From positions 124,001-188,000 of the forward strand of contig VIIQ02000688.1 of NCBI GenBank assembly GCA_007449985.2: DNA of 64,000 bases, written 5' to 3'. The DNA is from Desmodesmus armatus (taxonomy: Eukaryota; Chlorophyta; Chlorophyceae; Sphaeropleales; Scenedesmaceae). Positions within the stretch are counted from its first letter, which is position 1, and every line of letters begins with the position of its first letter. This document shows, in pieces, positions 52,245 through 63,083 of this stretch. The notes beneath the pieces were generated by a model. It was not told where the DNA came from. It worked only from the letters and a program-made list of their open reading frames with translations, and searched no databases. Made by a program: the position numbers and the translations under genes.

Positions 52245-54783
52245 TGTGAGTGGTTTGTTGGTTTGGCGGGTAGCAGTATCGTTGGACGAACTATGTCACG
52301 AATTATGAATTTCTTACTGTTAAGGGCATGAATTCGGTACAATAAGCATTTCTCACACGCTTCATACTCGTGGTTCCCACCACTCCAGGTCACACGTGTG
52401 CACTGTCATTTTGTCATGAAGCTACTCAGTTGAGGTGACATTGGCATGGCAGCATGGTCTGTACACATTAGTTCTTGCAGGACTCAAGCACGACTGTCCG
52501 GGGTTGCCAGCAAGAGACAAGGTGAGAGCTTACACACTGGGCTCTGAGTGGAGTGAAGTGAAGCTGTTGTGTGCCAAAACGCTTTCTGTGTGATGCGTGC
52601 ATTGCTCAGCAACTGAACTGCAGGGTGCAGCAGGGAAGTCTGTGCACTTAGGGGTGTTTTACTGAGTGTCTGCTACCAGGGCACCCACCCACTGGGTGCA
52701 TGGCAGCCAACCAGCCTGAACCTTTCAGACTGAACCTCAGAAACTGAACTAAACTTCAAACTGAACCCGTCAGCATGAGATGGCCCCGAGCAGCGTGCCG
52801 ATATATGTTACAGCAGCAACTCCAAACATGTGCACTGCAGGCACCACTGTGACTTGCATGTTCAGACCTGTATCCTGTGGCAGGGTCAGCTGTGACAGCC
52901 AGACAGCACCCAGGCACGTGCCTTGTTGGTGCACCAACTGCCAACTCACCAGCAGGGAAAACCCACAAAACCCCGCTGGCGTGGAACCTATAGGCTGCCA
53001 CACAGAGTGAAGGGTGCACCGAGATGGCCCGACAGCACACATACACCAACTGCACTGCATGCCTGCCTGCTCCCGACTTCAGAGGACAAGCTGACACAAA
53101 TAGCCTGACGGAAGCCGTGCGACTGGTGGTGTCGCCCCGGCCCTGCACTGCCGTCAGACAAGTATTGGATCACAAGTGCTGATATGCTGATGCCCCATGA
53201 GCCGCGTTGGCTCCCTACGGGGTGTTCAGGCTGAGCCTGAACCATGTAAACAGTAACAGTAACAGTATCGGATCACAACTCTGCAGGGTATGATGGCAAG
53301 GCATGGACAGTCCGACAACAAGTGCAACAACCAGCAGACCAGCAAGTTCAAGACACCCCCCCCCCCCGTCAAACAATCTACACACACGAGGCAAGCAGAC
53401 ACAGAAGCACAAGACATGCTCAACATCCGGGGCACACACTGTCAAAGATGTCTTTCTTCTTCAGCAGCCCATCAGTTGGGTGCTTCACAGGAGGCTGTGG
53501 GGATAGGGATGCTGATATCAGTGACGCTTTGAAATACTGTACCCCACACATGACACTTGGGAAACACCGGAGCAAGACACACCACAAAGGACTCTTTCTC
53601 TCGGAGCACATTGGTAACAATCTACACACACAAGCAGGCACAGAAGCACAAGACATGCTGTCAGCGCCCTAGCAAGCCAACATCGGGTGCACACACACTG
53701 TCAAAGCCTTTCTTCTTCAGAACCAGATACATGCATTTGCACTGAAACACACAAATAATCCGCAGCAGCCCATTGGTTGGGTCTTCACAGGAGGCTGTGG
53801 GGGTTGGGATGCTGATATCAATGACGCCTTGAAAACACACACATGACAGTCGGGAACACGCCGGAGCAAGACACACCACAAAAAAGCACAATGGTACCAA
53901 TCTTCTCAAACACGATGTGCATGGTCGCACCGCTCCAATGCTTGCCAACACAAGCCAGCCAAGTCAACGTGGCTTAAAGACTAGTCATGCGCTGCCAGCA
54001 CCAAGCCCTGGCTCAAACATCAGTCATGCGCTGCCAGCACTAAACCCTGGCTCAAACATTATTCATGCGTTGCCAGCACTGCTGAGAGCAGGCCTGTGTG
54101 GGCAGACCTGCTCAATCCAGCAAGTGCATCAACTACTACAGCAACTACACAAAGCTCTGCCAACAGACGTACAGCACAGCGCCATCAGGGCTGTGGCACA
54201 ATCGGCTCGAGCAGTGCCAAAATGCACATCCTGTCTTATCCTGGCAACACTCAGCAGTGCACAGAGCCAGGCTGTCACAGTTGACGGTTGATTGGCACGT
54301 GGCACCACATCAATACACTCATAATGCTGTCCGTGCTTCCCGAACAGTACGAAGAAAGCCAAGCACACGCAACAGCCAGGCTGCAATGCCTTTGCTGCTT
54401 GCAACAGCACAATCCAGGGACAACAGCATTGCATGCATGAAATTAAGCATGCCACACTCGTCCATGACTGCTGCTCAGCAACCATCATGCTGGCGGGCCT
54501 GCCACTGACTTGCAGTTGCACACACTCTTTGTGGGCGCCACTGTTGGCACCCTCAATCCTTCAATCCAGTAACAGGCACTCTGAATGCATGATCCCCAAT
54601 CAGACCAAAACGTCCTCAACCTCTGTCATTCACAGCCATAACAGCGCTAACACACTGTGGCAGATGCAACTTGAGTCAGCTGTTGAGTGCAGTCCTCCAG
54701 CAATGCAAGCTGCAACTTTGAATGCAGCCCAGCCCAATGCACTTGCACCATCAAACACTCATACCCTGGCAGTCCACAGCAGG
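52245..54783. other. Gene-poor interval with tandem repeats
   Basis: Contains the ~270-bp tandem duplication at 53380-53900 and a three-copy ~39-bp direct repeat (CATGCGCTGCCAGCAC..) at 53986-54085. One minus-strand stretch inside the duplication (about 53700-53830, reading VIDISIPTPTASCEDPTNGLL after a TTTCAAG acceptor) looks exon-like, but I could not attach it to a gene. Confidence 0.4.
53380..53900. repeat. ~270-bp tandem duplication, two diverged copies
   Basis: Copies at about 53380-53620 and 53625-53900 share, in order, CTACACACAC, GCACAGAAGCACAAGACATGC, ACACTGTCAAAG, TTTCTTCTTCAG, GCAGCCCAT..TTGGGT, TTCACAGGAGGCTGTGGGG, GGATGCTGATATCA and GGAGCAAGACACACCACAAA, with small indels. Confidence 0.88.
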
Positions 54784-57205
54784 TCATTTATTTCTGCAGG
54801 CATCATTGCCGGCAAAGAAGCACTCAGCAGGCCCCACTTGGTTGGTGACCACAGCCCATGCATCAGTAGTGAAGGGCACCCTGATGACCAGCATGGAAGC
54901 CCACAGCACTTCTCTGTTCTTGTTGCTTAGCTTTGTATCACCTTTGCCATACACACGTTCAAAGGGTCCCGGGATCATCCCAGAGGGTTTGGTTTTGCCG
55001 ACTTCAATTTCCACCTGCATGGTTGCAGGGGGCAGCAGCAAGCGGAGAAACAGCGGCAGCAGCAGGGATCAGGACTTGGGAGCCGGCCCGCCGCTTGCTT
55101 ACACTGGACAGCACAACTAAGCTACCACCATTCTGTTTGGTAGAGCTTGCAGGCATACCTTCTGGGTGTGCTGCTACTAGCAGGTTCAATTCAATAACAC
55201 CATGCTGATTCGCCCCTAATGTACTTACTGCGGTGCATACTGCCAGTATGTAGTGTACGGGTTAGGGTTTAGGGTTTAGGGGCGAACACTGCAGTCAGCA
55301 GAAAGCCACAACCACATATCCCAAGTAGCACTGGTGCACTCACCAATGGATTGAAGCGATTAGCAGCTGAGGCCAGCACACAATTCTCCATGGTCCTGTG
55401 CGTGTTGTCCAATCCGCAGTCCAGGGAAAACTTCTGCTGACCCTTGGTGTGGAAGGCGTATGCAATGCTGTAGGCCAGAGTAGGTTGCACCTGGGCCACA
55501 TGCACATGCATCTGGTGCTGGCCCCTCCTGCTGACAGGGTTGATGGCCATCCCCCAGGCCAGACCATCCTTGCCTGCCTTATCAAAGTCAGCTTGTCCCT
55601 GATCCCAGATGAACTCTCCTGGGCAGCTGCCTCTGTCCCAGTTTTCAATGCCAGTGCATGGCTTGGTCGGCATCAACTAGGAATAGCAGAAGAAAAATGG
55701 CAGCAGTTCAGTGTCAGATGGTTAACCAAGGTTGGTATATGGATGCAACGGAAGGAAAACACCTTGAAAGGTGGGGATGGCTGGCTCCGCAAAACTGGCC
55801 AGCATTGCGGAGGCGTACTCACCACTATGGCTGCATTGAACTGGTCGACCAGTCAAAATGGTAAAATGGACCCGCAAAACTGGCCAGCATTGCGCCTGTG
55901 GTGGCTACTTTACATACTCGAAGGTTGATCAGACGCATTTGCGACATGGCCCAGCATGTGCATTGTGCACACATTGGACAGGCTGGTTGTCCAGGACCAA
56001 GACAGCTACTCACCAGACTGTGGGGCGTGTGCCAGGTGCAATGGTATCATGGTGGTACTCGCAGGTGGTACTTTTGCCAGCACAGTAGTTGGTGTACCTG
56101 TGGAACAACACCACCAGCAGGGCAGGCAGGAAGACTGACTCAGTCTGGAACAGTGCGTTGCGTTTGCAATGCTACACCAGTCTGGTGTGACACTGGATAG
56201 TATCCATGCACTGTGCTGCAATCTTACACCCGGTGCCGGCGGCTAACCATGCTATGTCTTTGTGTCCTGCAAGCCCTCGCCTCAAAGTTTGGCCAAGTTG
56301 CCCCCCCCTGACCTCGCAGTGCACTGTATGCCATAAGCTCAACACTCACAGGAAGCAGGAGCAACACGCATGCTTGGCCGGGTCGGTCTGGGCTTTTGGG
56401 TCTGCAAGAGCAAGCACACCAGCAGCAAGCAGCACTTTGCCGTCAGCACGGAGGAGTTACTGTGTGCTTCACCAATGATCTAGCACTGCTAATGGCAGCG
56501 TCATGTCATGACAAATAGAAACCTGTCATGACTGACTCCATGTCAAAACCAAGTGTAATCATCGCAGCCTGGCCTGAAACATGCTACATTGCAAACATGG
56601 CCATGTACGCGATGGACTGGTTATCTGCCAGGTTCAGTGTAGTCATTGTAACCCACCTGAGTTGCTGGGGTCGTCACACGCTACTCCTGCATTCGCAAGG
56701 CAGGTCAGTGAGAAGTTTGCAGCCGAGAATCTGGTGTCGTGTTGGGCGACTGGCTTGTACACTGTCTTTGTGTTGGCCCGTCCGCCCACATCACAGTGTA
56801 GTATGGCCCGGGACGTCGTTGTCACGTTTCCGCAGGCACCCGGCGTTGGATCAGTTGTCAGAGCACCACAATATTTGGAACCGCCTGACATGGTGCGCAC
56901 TTCGGTACCCAGCAAAGTGGGGCTGCCGTCCAATAATGGACTTTCTACGACTGCGCCCAATAGCACTGGGCTCTCTGTAACTGCAACCTCCAACACTGGG
57001 CTCTCTGTGACCAGCTGGAGGGTGCCCTCGGGCACCCCTTGCTCAGTGACAAGCAAGGTGGGACTGACATCTGGCGCTGTGTCGTTGTCGATGACAGTGA
57101 CATCCGGCACCTGTTCGCCATCGAGCAGCTTGCGTGCAGGTGTCTGCTGGAAACTCGGGCGGCATGCTGTTGCGTGGCTTGTCGCTAAGACTACCAGACA
57201 CACCC
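54784..57205 (-). CDS. Secreted HIT-like protein resembling CDP-diacylglycerol pyrophosphatase
   Basis: Exons identified on the minus strand: about 56657-57205 (acceptor at 57205; Thr/Val/Pro-rich repeats of VTESPVL type, then a Cys-containing segment KYCGAL..ACDDPSNS), a short exon around 56345-56400 (DPKAQTDPAKHACCSC), one around 56015-56092 (YTNYCAGKSTTCEYHHDT), 55344-55676 and 54784-55014 (TGA). The 55.3-kb exon has the family logic of bacterial CDP-diacylglycerol pyrophosphatase: PTKPCTGIE, a Trp-rich linker, AINPVSRRGQHQMHVHV with the HIT-type His cluster, and the last exon WASMLVIRV..WAVVTNQVG fits the C-terminal strand pair. The first exon is missing from my model, and a small piece (FNAAIV) near 55830 probably precedes 55676. 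Cys pairs and the Thr-rich N terminus suggest secretion, but I did not find the signal peptide. Confidence 0.55.
55258..55281. repeat. Interstitial TTTAGGG telomere-like repeat
   Basis: GGGTTAGGGTTTAGGGTTTAGGGG lies just downstream of the 55.3-kb exon, inside the intron of the HIT-like gene. Confidence 0.9.
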
Positions 57206-58798
57206 TGGAAGATCAGGTGGAAGTGGAAGTGGCAGACTCGGAGTCAGTATGTCGTTGATAGGGGGTACTGGAGCCTTGGGCGTGTAAGGAATACGCCTTG
57301 GGTGCATTGACAGGCAGGATCTAATGGATCTAGATCTGCAGCAGTGAGCTCACACCGTGCTTCTGATTGTGAGCAGCAAGACAGTACAATCGTATGCAGC
57401 TCGTTTATGCAAGTCTACTGTGGCTAATTTCCTTGGTCAGTTCCAAATCCCAATGTCTCGGAACCCTGTTAGAAACTCGGAACCCGCGGTGCCAGAGGTC
57501 CTGGAAAATGCCGCACTCACCAAAACATCATCACTCGTGGCAGCATGGTTGCACTTGGGAGGAAATGATGCGTGACAGAACAAGACTGGGGACGGGGCAC
57601 AAGGCTGGGGAACCGAAATCTTCAATAGGCTGGGGTTCACTGGATATTGGCAGAATAGATTGTCAGTACAAGAAGCGGATGTATTCTGCATTGCGTGCGC
57701 AAAGCTTTTATGCTGGGCGTGCGTATCACTTTGGCACACTTTGGGCTGGGAAGTGCCACACTTTGGGCTGGGAAGTGCCAGAGCACCCATTGGTGTGATG
57801 TTCCGAACCTGGTGTGATTGTTACGTGACATTCTATGGCTGTTTGACACTGGCTTCAGCCTGCTGGCAGCTGATGCAGCAGCCATGCTGAACGTCCCTGC
57901 AGGGACGCTGCTGTTGGGGCAGATACATGAGCAATTTTGGTGGTTCTCATCACGATGCTTTGTGAACTACCTCCTCGCATATATTTCAATGGCACCCAGG
58001 TCTGATTTCTGTGAGTAGGTTGTTGGTTATTGCAGCGCCCGGCCGGGCTGTCCTGCCAGCTGGCAAGGTGCCTGCAGGTTGTCCTGCCAGGTTGCAACAG
58101 TTGTGGCCTGCAGGTGGAATGCAACTCTCCAGCATAGCAGAGGCTTAACAAGAGCAGCATGACCAGTTTCTACATCCAATGATTGCCCAAGGTTTCTTGT
58201 CGGCTTGCGACAAACACAACAGCCCCAAAGAGCACTTGGTATACCATTGGGCACAGGCTGGTAGGACCTTGCTGAGCAGAAGTACAACAGCCTGCAGTGT
58301 GGAACTGTTGGCAGGACCTTACACACAACACAAGCCTGCCGATGCCACAATCGCAAGCATGGTGCCGATGGCCCACATCAGTATGCCTGAGTGACAGTCA
58401 CTCAACTGCTTTAAAACCTTCAGCTGCTCACAGGCAGCTCTGGACCCCAAAAGACTGGCCATATCATGGGACATGGCTATTATTGTAATATGCCTTGTTC
58501 AGCCAAAGTGCAGGCAGGGAACACATTTGCTAGCATGTGCTGGACACTAGCATGTGCCAGGGTGTCATCTGTACGCCTCCTGCCCAGAGCATGCTGCACA
58601 CGTCAGCCCTGTCACAGGACTTAGACAGCCAGGGAAGCAGACGTGTGTACACACAACACAGCTGCACCGGTTTGGACTGCAAGATTTTGAAGCAGCACCT
58701 CACTGCAGCAGCACCAACTTCATCTGCACAAAAAGCCTAGCACTGCCTAGCGGCTTCTCCTCCTTTGGGCGGGCAGCGGCAGGCTGGGCACTGCCACA
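57206..58798. other. Intergenic or 5' part of the HIT-like gene
   Basis: Should contain the first exon of the HIT-like gene, which I could not place. A 21-bp tandem doublet (CACTTTGGGCTGGGAAGTGCC) sits at about 57738-57780. Nothing else recognised. Confidence 0.35.
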
Positions 58799-59710
58799 TT
58801 ACGCCAGCACGTACACAACTGAGTCGTCCATGGAGTCAGCTGCGTAGACCTTGTCAGTGTGAGGGAAGTACATGAGGTCATAGGGGCCTGACCTGCCCTC
58901 ACACTTGATGCCCACGTGCTTCATCTCCAGCATAAGGATCTTCTGCCTCTGTGCCCCTGCTCCGGGGCTGGTCACTGGAGAGAGTCTGTCCACGAAATCC
59001 ATGAACACCATGACTGAGCGCTGTGCTGCATGGTTGCCTGCTGCTGTTTTCTGTGCTTTGGTTGCGGTTGCCATCACCTCCATGGGAATCTCAGCACGCT
59101 TCAGTTGCAGGACGGTCTTCTTTCCATCGCTGCCTTGTCCTGATGTGATGAGGTTGTCCCAGAAGGCTGAAGCATGGCCGGTGTATTGAAGGCGCCTGAA
59201 CATCATGGGAGGTTGCTGTGGCCCACGGGAGCGGTTGGTGGAGGGTGACCCTGCAAGAACAAACACCTTTGGGTACGCATGTCTGTCAAGTGCCCCTGGC
59301 TGTCAAACTCCAATCCCACTGGGATGGCAGCTACTTCCTGCCTGCAGGCCCCAACAATCCTGTGCTGGCCTTGTGGCACGCGGTGTGATCCGAGCAACTG
59401 CTGGGTGTCGTCCTTGAGCTGCTGTGGCAGACAGAATTGCTACAGAATGTGCCCTGACTCCTGCTGTGCTATCAAGTCAAGCGTTGTATATCAACCATAC
59501 CTGTCATGATGTCCACCGGTACTGCTCCAGATACTAGTCCTGTACTGTTCTGCTGCAGCACAGCACCGTTGCCTGGCCCGAACCAGTCGCTGGACAGAGC
59601 AAAGCTGTTAATTGACGAGGTTTGCTGCTCTTCTGATGTATTTGACGAGACGAACAGCCAGCACGCGAGCGTTCTGTTCGTTTTGGCGGGTGGCAGTGTC
59701 TTTCCACGCT
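58799..59710 (-). CDS. Unknown protein, paralogue B (3' part)
   Basis: The last exon is 58799 to about 59250 after a CTTGCAG acceptor: GSPSTNRSRG.., FRRLQYTGHASAFWDNL, then LMLEMKHVGIKCEGRSGPYDL, YFPHTDKVYAADSMDDS and TAA. Aligned with paralogue A it keeps the F/W-rich block (FRRL-x-YTG..AFW-x-NLI) and the C-terminal boxes. An upstream exon about 59514-59710 ends AVPVDIMTG before GTATG and reads LACWLFVSSNTSEEQ.. DWFGPGNGAVLQQ, a hydrophobic start followed by Asn-x-Ser/Thr sites, hinting at a secreted or anchored protein. The start codon is not assigned. Same strand as paralogue A, with the HIT-like gene between them. Confidence 0.5.
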
Positions 59711-60349
59711 TTATAGCTCTAGTTCAAACGGGAGCTTGAACATCATGCATCTCACAACAAATCATACGATAAAGGAGTCATGTGCTTGGTACCGGCCACT
59801 CCAGGTCACACTGTTACTTGTCACAACACCACAACTGAAGTCATTTGGACAAACAAGGTATAGCATCATGCGCTGCCATAATCTGGCATCTAAGCCAACA
59901 GCCACAGCTCCTGGCTCACCCAGGCTGACGATGTTGACAGGGCAGGACAGAGTGGGCTGTGCATAATCTTGCAGGACTGGTCAGGTTTGCCAACATGAAA
60001 CACAGCGGACAGCTTGCCCTTTGAACACTTCCCTTCCGCTCACACAATACATACATGGCTGCTGCTCAGCGTAAACGGCAGTGCCCTGCTTAGTCAAAGT
60101 AACATCAAAGCAGACCACTCTCAGAGGTGCACTCTGTACTGGCAGGACCTCTGTTGACCATGTTGTTTGCCATGCAACCGGCCAGCACACAGGAGGTGCC
60201 TGCAGTGGCAGTGCATGCGCTCGCTGCATCTGATACTACGTCAGTATGTCACACTCACAGTCTACATGCCAATGCCACGATGGTCACTCTGGTACGGGTG
60301 ATCCACATTGCATCCAGCCTGAGGAATCAGCTGCACACAGGCAGCTGTG
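59711..60349. other. Intergenic, upstream of paralogue B
   Basis: No gene features seen. Expected to contain the promoter and perhaps the first exon of paralogue B. Confidence 0.35.
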
Positions 60350-61967
60350 CTGTCATACCCGATTGGGTCATGCACCCGATAAGGGTTGCACTGCTGTGCA
60401 ACATCAGTTGAGGTGTGTTGGAGAGCAATGCAGAGGGCTTGTGGTGCCCTAAGACAGGTTGTCACTCAGAGTGCCAGGTGGCACTTGCAGTGCCTGTTAT
60501 GTCTGTTGAGATTCTGCACTCACAGCATAAGGCTGCGCGCGTGCCGGTGCACGGCACGCGTTGAATCACACACACTCAAAGGATCAGGAGAATCAGGCTG
60601 AGGCCGCCAGCCAAGGGCTGAGCGGCCCAGAGCAGTCGAGATGTAATCCATTCATCCAATCCGGGCACAGGCCCATGTGTGCTTCCATTCTCCGAATGAT
60701 ACACGTCCAGATCTCAGTTTGCAGGCACGAAAGGTTACCAAGCAGTTGGACAGCCAGCTGTGCGGTGTTCCCCTGGCTGCGGGGGTAGTAGCAACAGGGA
60801 TGGGCAGCCACTGTGGCTGCCCAATGACTGCTCCATCGTGTGTGCCTTTGCTTGGCACATCACCGCTGCTGCTGCTGCTGCGGCTAAGCATGGGCACGCC
60901 TAACCTTGGTGGGGCTTGCTTTCCCACAATCTGGCTGCGCTCTTGCCCATCACTAACACAATGGAACCACTCTGCTCTATGGTGTGTGCTTTTGCTTGGT
61001 ACATCACCACTGCTACTGCTGCGGCTATGCATGGGCCGCCTGGCCTTGGTGGGGCTTGCTTTCCCACAGTCTGGCTGCGCTCTTGCCCATCACTACACAA
61101 GGGGGACGCTGTGTCCACAGGTGCTTCCCTGCTGCATTTTGCACCCCTGCTGGATTCGCCACACTCTAATGTAGCACATGGAGGAGGGGCACTGCTGCTG
61201 ACAAGCCTCTGCTGTGGTGTCCGGCTCTGGCGCTCTTCGCTCTGGCTCTGAGATCACTCCTCCAGTTCGGTCATGTAGCACGTTGTACGACGCTTTGACA
61301 ACGCTGCAGGTCCTCTGCTGCCTCCATGCGAGCTCCCTGCTGTGGGGCTACTGCTGCTGCTGCTCCTGGTCCAAAACTGCTTGCTTGGGTGACTGCTGTG
61401 GCACTGCACACGACTGCATGGACGATAAAACAAAGCCAATAATCTTCGACATTATTTTGCTGCAGATACCCAGCTGCAAGGCACTACGGGCTTCACGCGT
61501 TGAATGTGGCTGCCGATCCCTGTTGCTACTACCCCCGCAGCCAGGGGAACACCGCACAGCTGGCTGTCCAACTGCTTGGTAACCTTTCGTGCCTGCAAAC
61601 TGAGATCTGGACGCGTATCATTCGGAGAATGGAAGCACACATGGGCCTGTGCCCGGATTGGATGAATGGATTACATCTCGACTGCTCTGGGCCGCTCAGC
61701 CCTTGGCTGGCGGCCTCAGCCTGATTCTCCTGATCCTTTGAGTGTGTGTGATTCAACGCGTGCCGTGCACCGGCACGCGCGCAGCCTTATGCTGTGAGTG
61801 CAGAATCTCAACAGACATAACAGGCACTGCAAGTGCCACCTGGCACTCTGAGTGACAACCTGTCTTAGGGCACCACAAGCCCTCTGCATTGCTCTCCAAC
61901 ACACCTCAACTGATGTTGCACAGCAGTGCAACCCTTATCGGGTGCATGACCCAATCGGGTATGACAG
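60350..61967. mobile_element. Foldback-type element with ~465-bp inverted arms
   Basis: Left arm 60350-60814 and right arm 61506-61967 are near-identical inverted copies (for example the CTGGCTGCGGGGGTAGTAGC and CATTCATCCAATCCGGGCAC segments). They flank a ~690-bp core (60817-61505). The arms hold only mirrored short frames and the core has no transposase I can see, so it would be non-autonomous. Confidence 0.8.
60817..61511 (+). repeat. Core repeat, copy 1 (direct repeat of 62271-62962)
   Basis: Starts CTGCCCAATGACTGCTCCATC and ends TTCACGCGTTGAATGTGGC. It matches the copy at 62271-62962 almost base for base. Internally it contains a ~140-bp tandem doublet (each with GGTGGGGCTTGCTTTCCCAC and GGCTGCGCTCTTGCCCATCA). 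Confidence 0.9.
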
Positions 61968-62270
61968 CTGTCGTGCAAGATGAGCGATATGCCAGATAAG
62001 CGCTGAGCGTGTGAGGGTGACAGTGACCTGTCCACACCCCCCAAACGACACACACAGGCATAGCAAGGCTGAGCATGTGTGAGGAGTTTGCTTCTCACAG
62101 GTCACACATAGAGTGGGATGCCACAACAGAATCATAGGATGCACAACTGCAACACACCAACTAGGGGTACCGTCCATCACCCCCCTTGCACTTTGCCAAG
62201 GTCACATGCATCACGTGCACCACCACAAGTCACTACTGCTGACACTTTCAGCACTCAGGTGCTGCACAAC

Positions 62271-62962
62271 CTGCCCAATGACTGTTCCATCGTGTGTGCC
62301 TTTGCTTGGCACGTCACCGCTGCTGCTGCTGCGGCTAAGCATGGGCACGCCTAGCCTTGGTGGGGCTTGCTTTCCCACAATCTGGCTGCGCTCTTGCCCA
62401 TCACTAACACAATGGTACCACTCTGCTCTATGGTGTGTGCTTTTGCTTGGCACATCACCACTGCTACTGCTGCGGCTATGCATGGGCACGCCTGGCCTTG
62501 GTGGGGCTTGCTTTCCCACAATCTGGCTGCGCTCTTGCCCATCACTAACACAAGGGGGACGCTGTGTCCACAGGTGCTTCCCTGCTGCATTTTGCACCCC
62601 TGCTGGATTCGCCACACTCTAATGTAGCACATGGAGGAGGGGCACTGCTGCTGACAAGCCTCTGCTGTGGTGTCCGGCTCTGGCGCTCTTTGCTCTGGCT
62701 CTGAGATCACTCCTCCAGTTCGGTCATGTAGCACGTTGTCGGACGCTTTGACAACGCTGCAGGTCCTCTGCTGCCTCCATGCGAGCTCCCTGCTGTGGGA
62801 CTACTGCTGCTGCTGCTCCTGGTCCAAAACTGCTTGCTTGGGTGACTACTGTGGCACTGCACACGACTGCATGGACGATGAAACAAAGCCAATAACTTCG
62901 ACATTATTTTGCTGCAGATACCCAGCTGCAAGGCACTACGGGCTTGACGCGTTGAATGTGGC
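62271..62962 (+). repeat. Core repeat, copy 2
   Basis: A direct second copy of 60817-61511 without the inverted arms, separated from the foldback element by ~300 bp of unrelated sequence. Small substitutions (for example CTTCACGCG to CTTGACGCG) distinguish the copies. Confidence 0.9.
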
Positions 62963-62997
62963 GATGCTGCGTGCTACTGGATTTGTGTCCAGATAAA

Positions 62998-63076
62998 TGT
63001 ATTGGTGAACCCTTTTGCCGTTCCGCAGGGCCATCTCCAGGCCCGCACACAAACCCCCAAAGGGTTCCACCAATAC
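62998..63076. mobile_element. 79-bp hairpin with TG..CA ends
   Basis: TGTATTGGTGAACCCTTTTG at the left and its inverted counterpart (CAAAGGGTTCCACCAATACA) at the right enclose ~40 bp. The termini are TG and CA, as in LTRs and many small elements. It lies between the core repeat and the gypsy fragment. Confidence 0.8.
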
Positions 63077-63083
63077 AATGGGT

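Noticed and set aside
53986..54085. CRISPR-like array (three ~39-bp direct repeats)
   Set aside because: Copies are contiguous without unique spacers, and the DNA is eukaryotic; simple tandem repeat.
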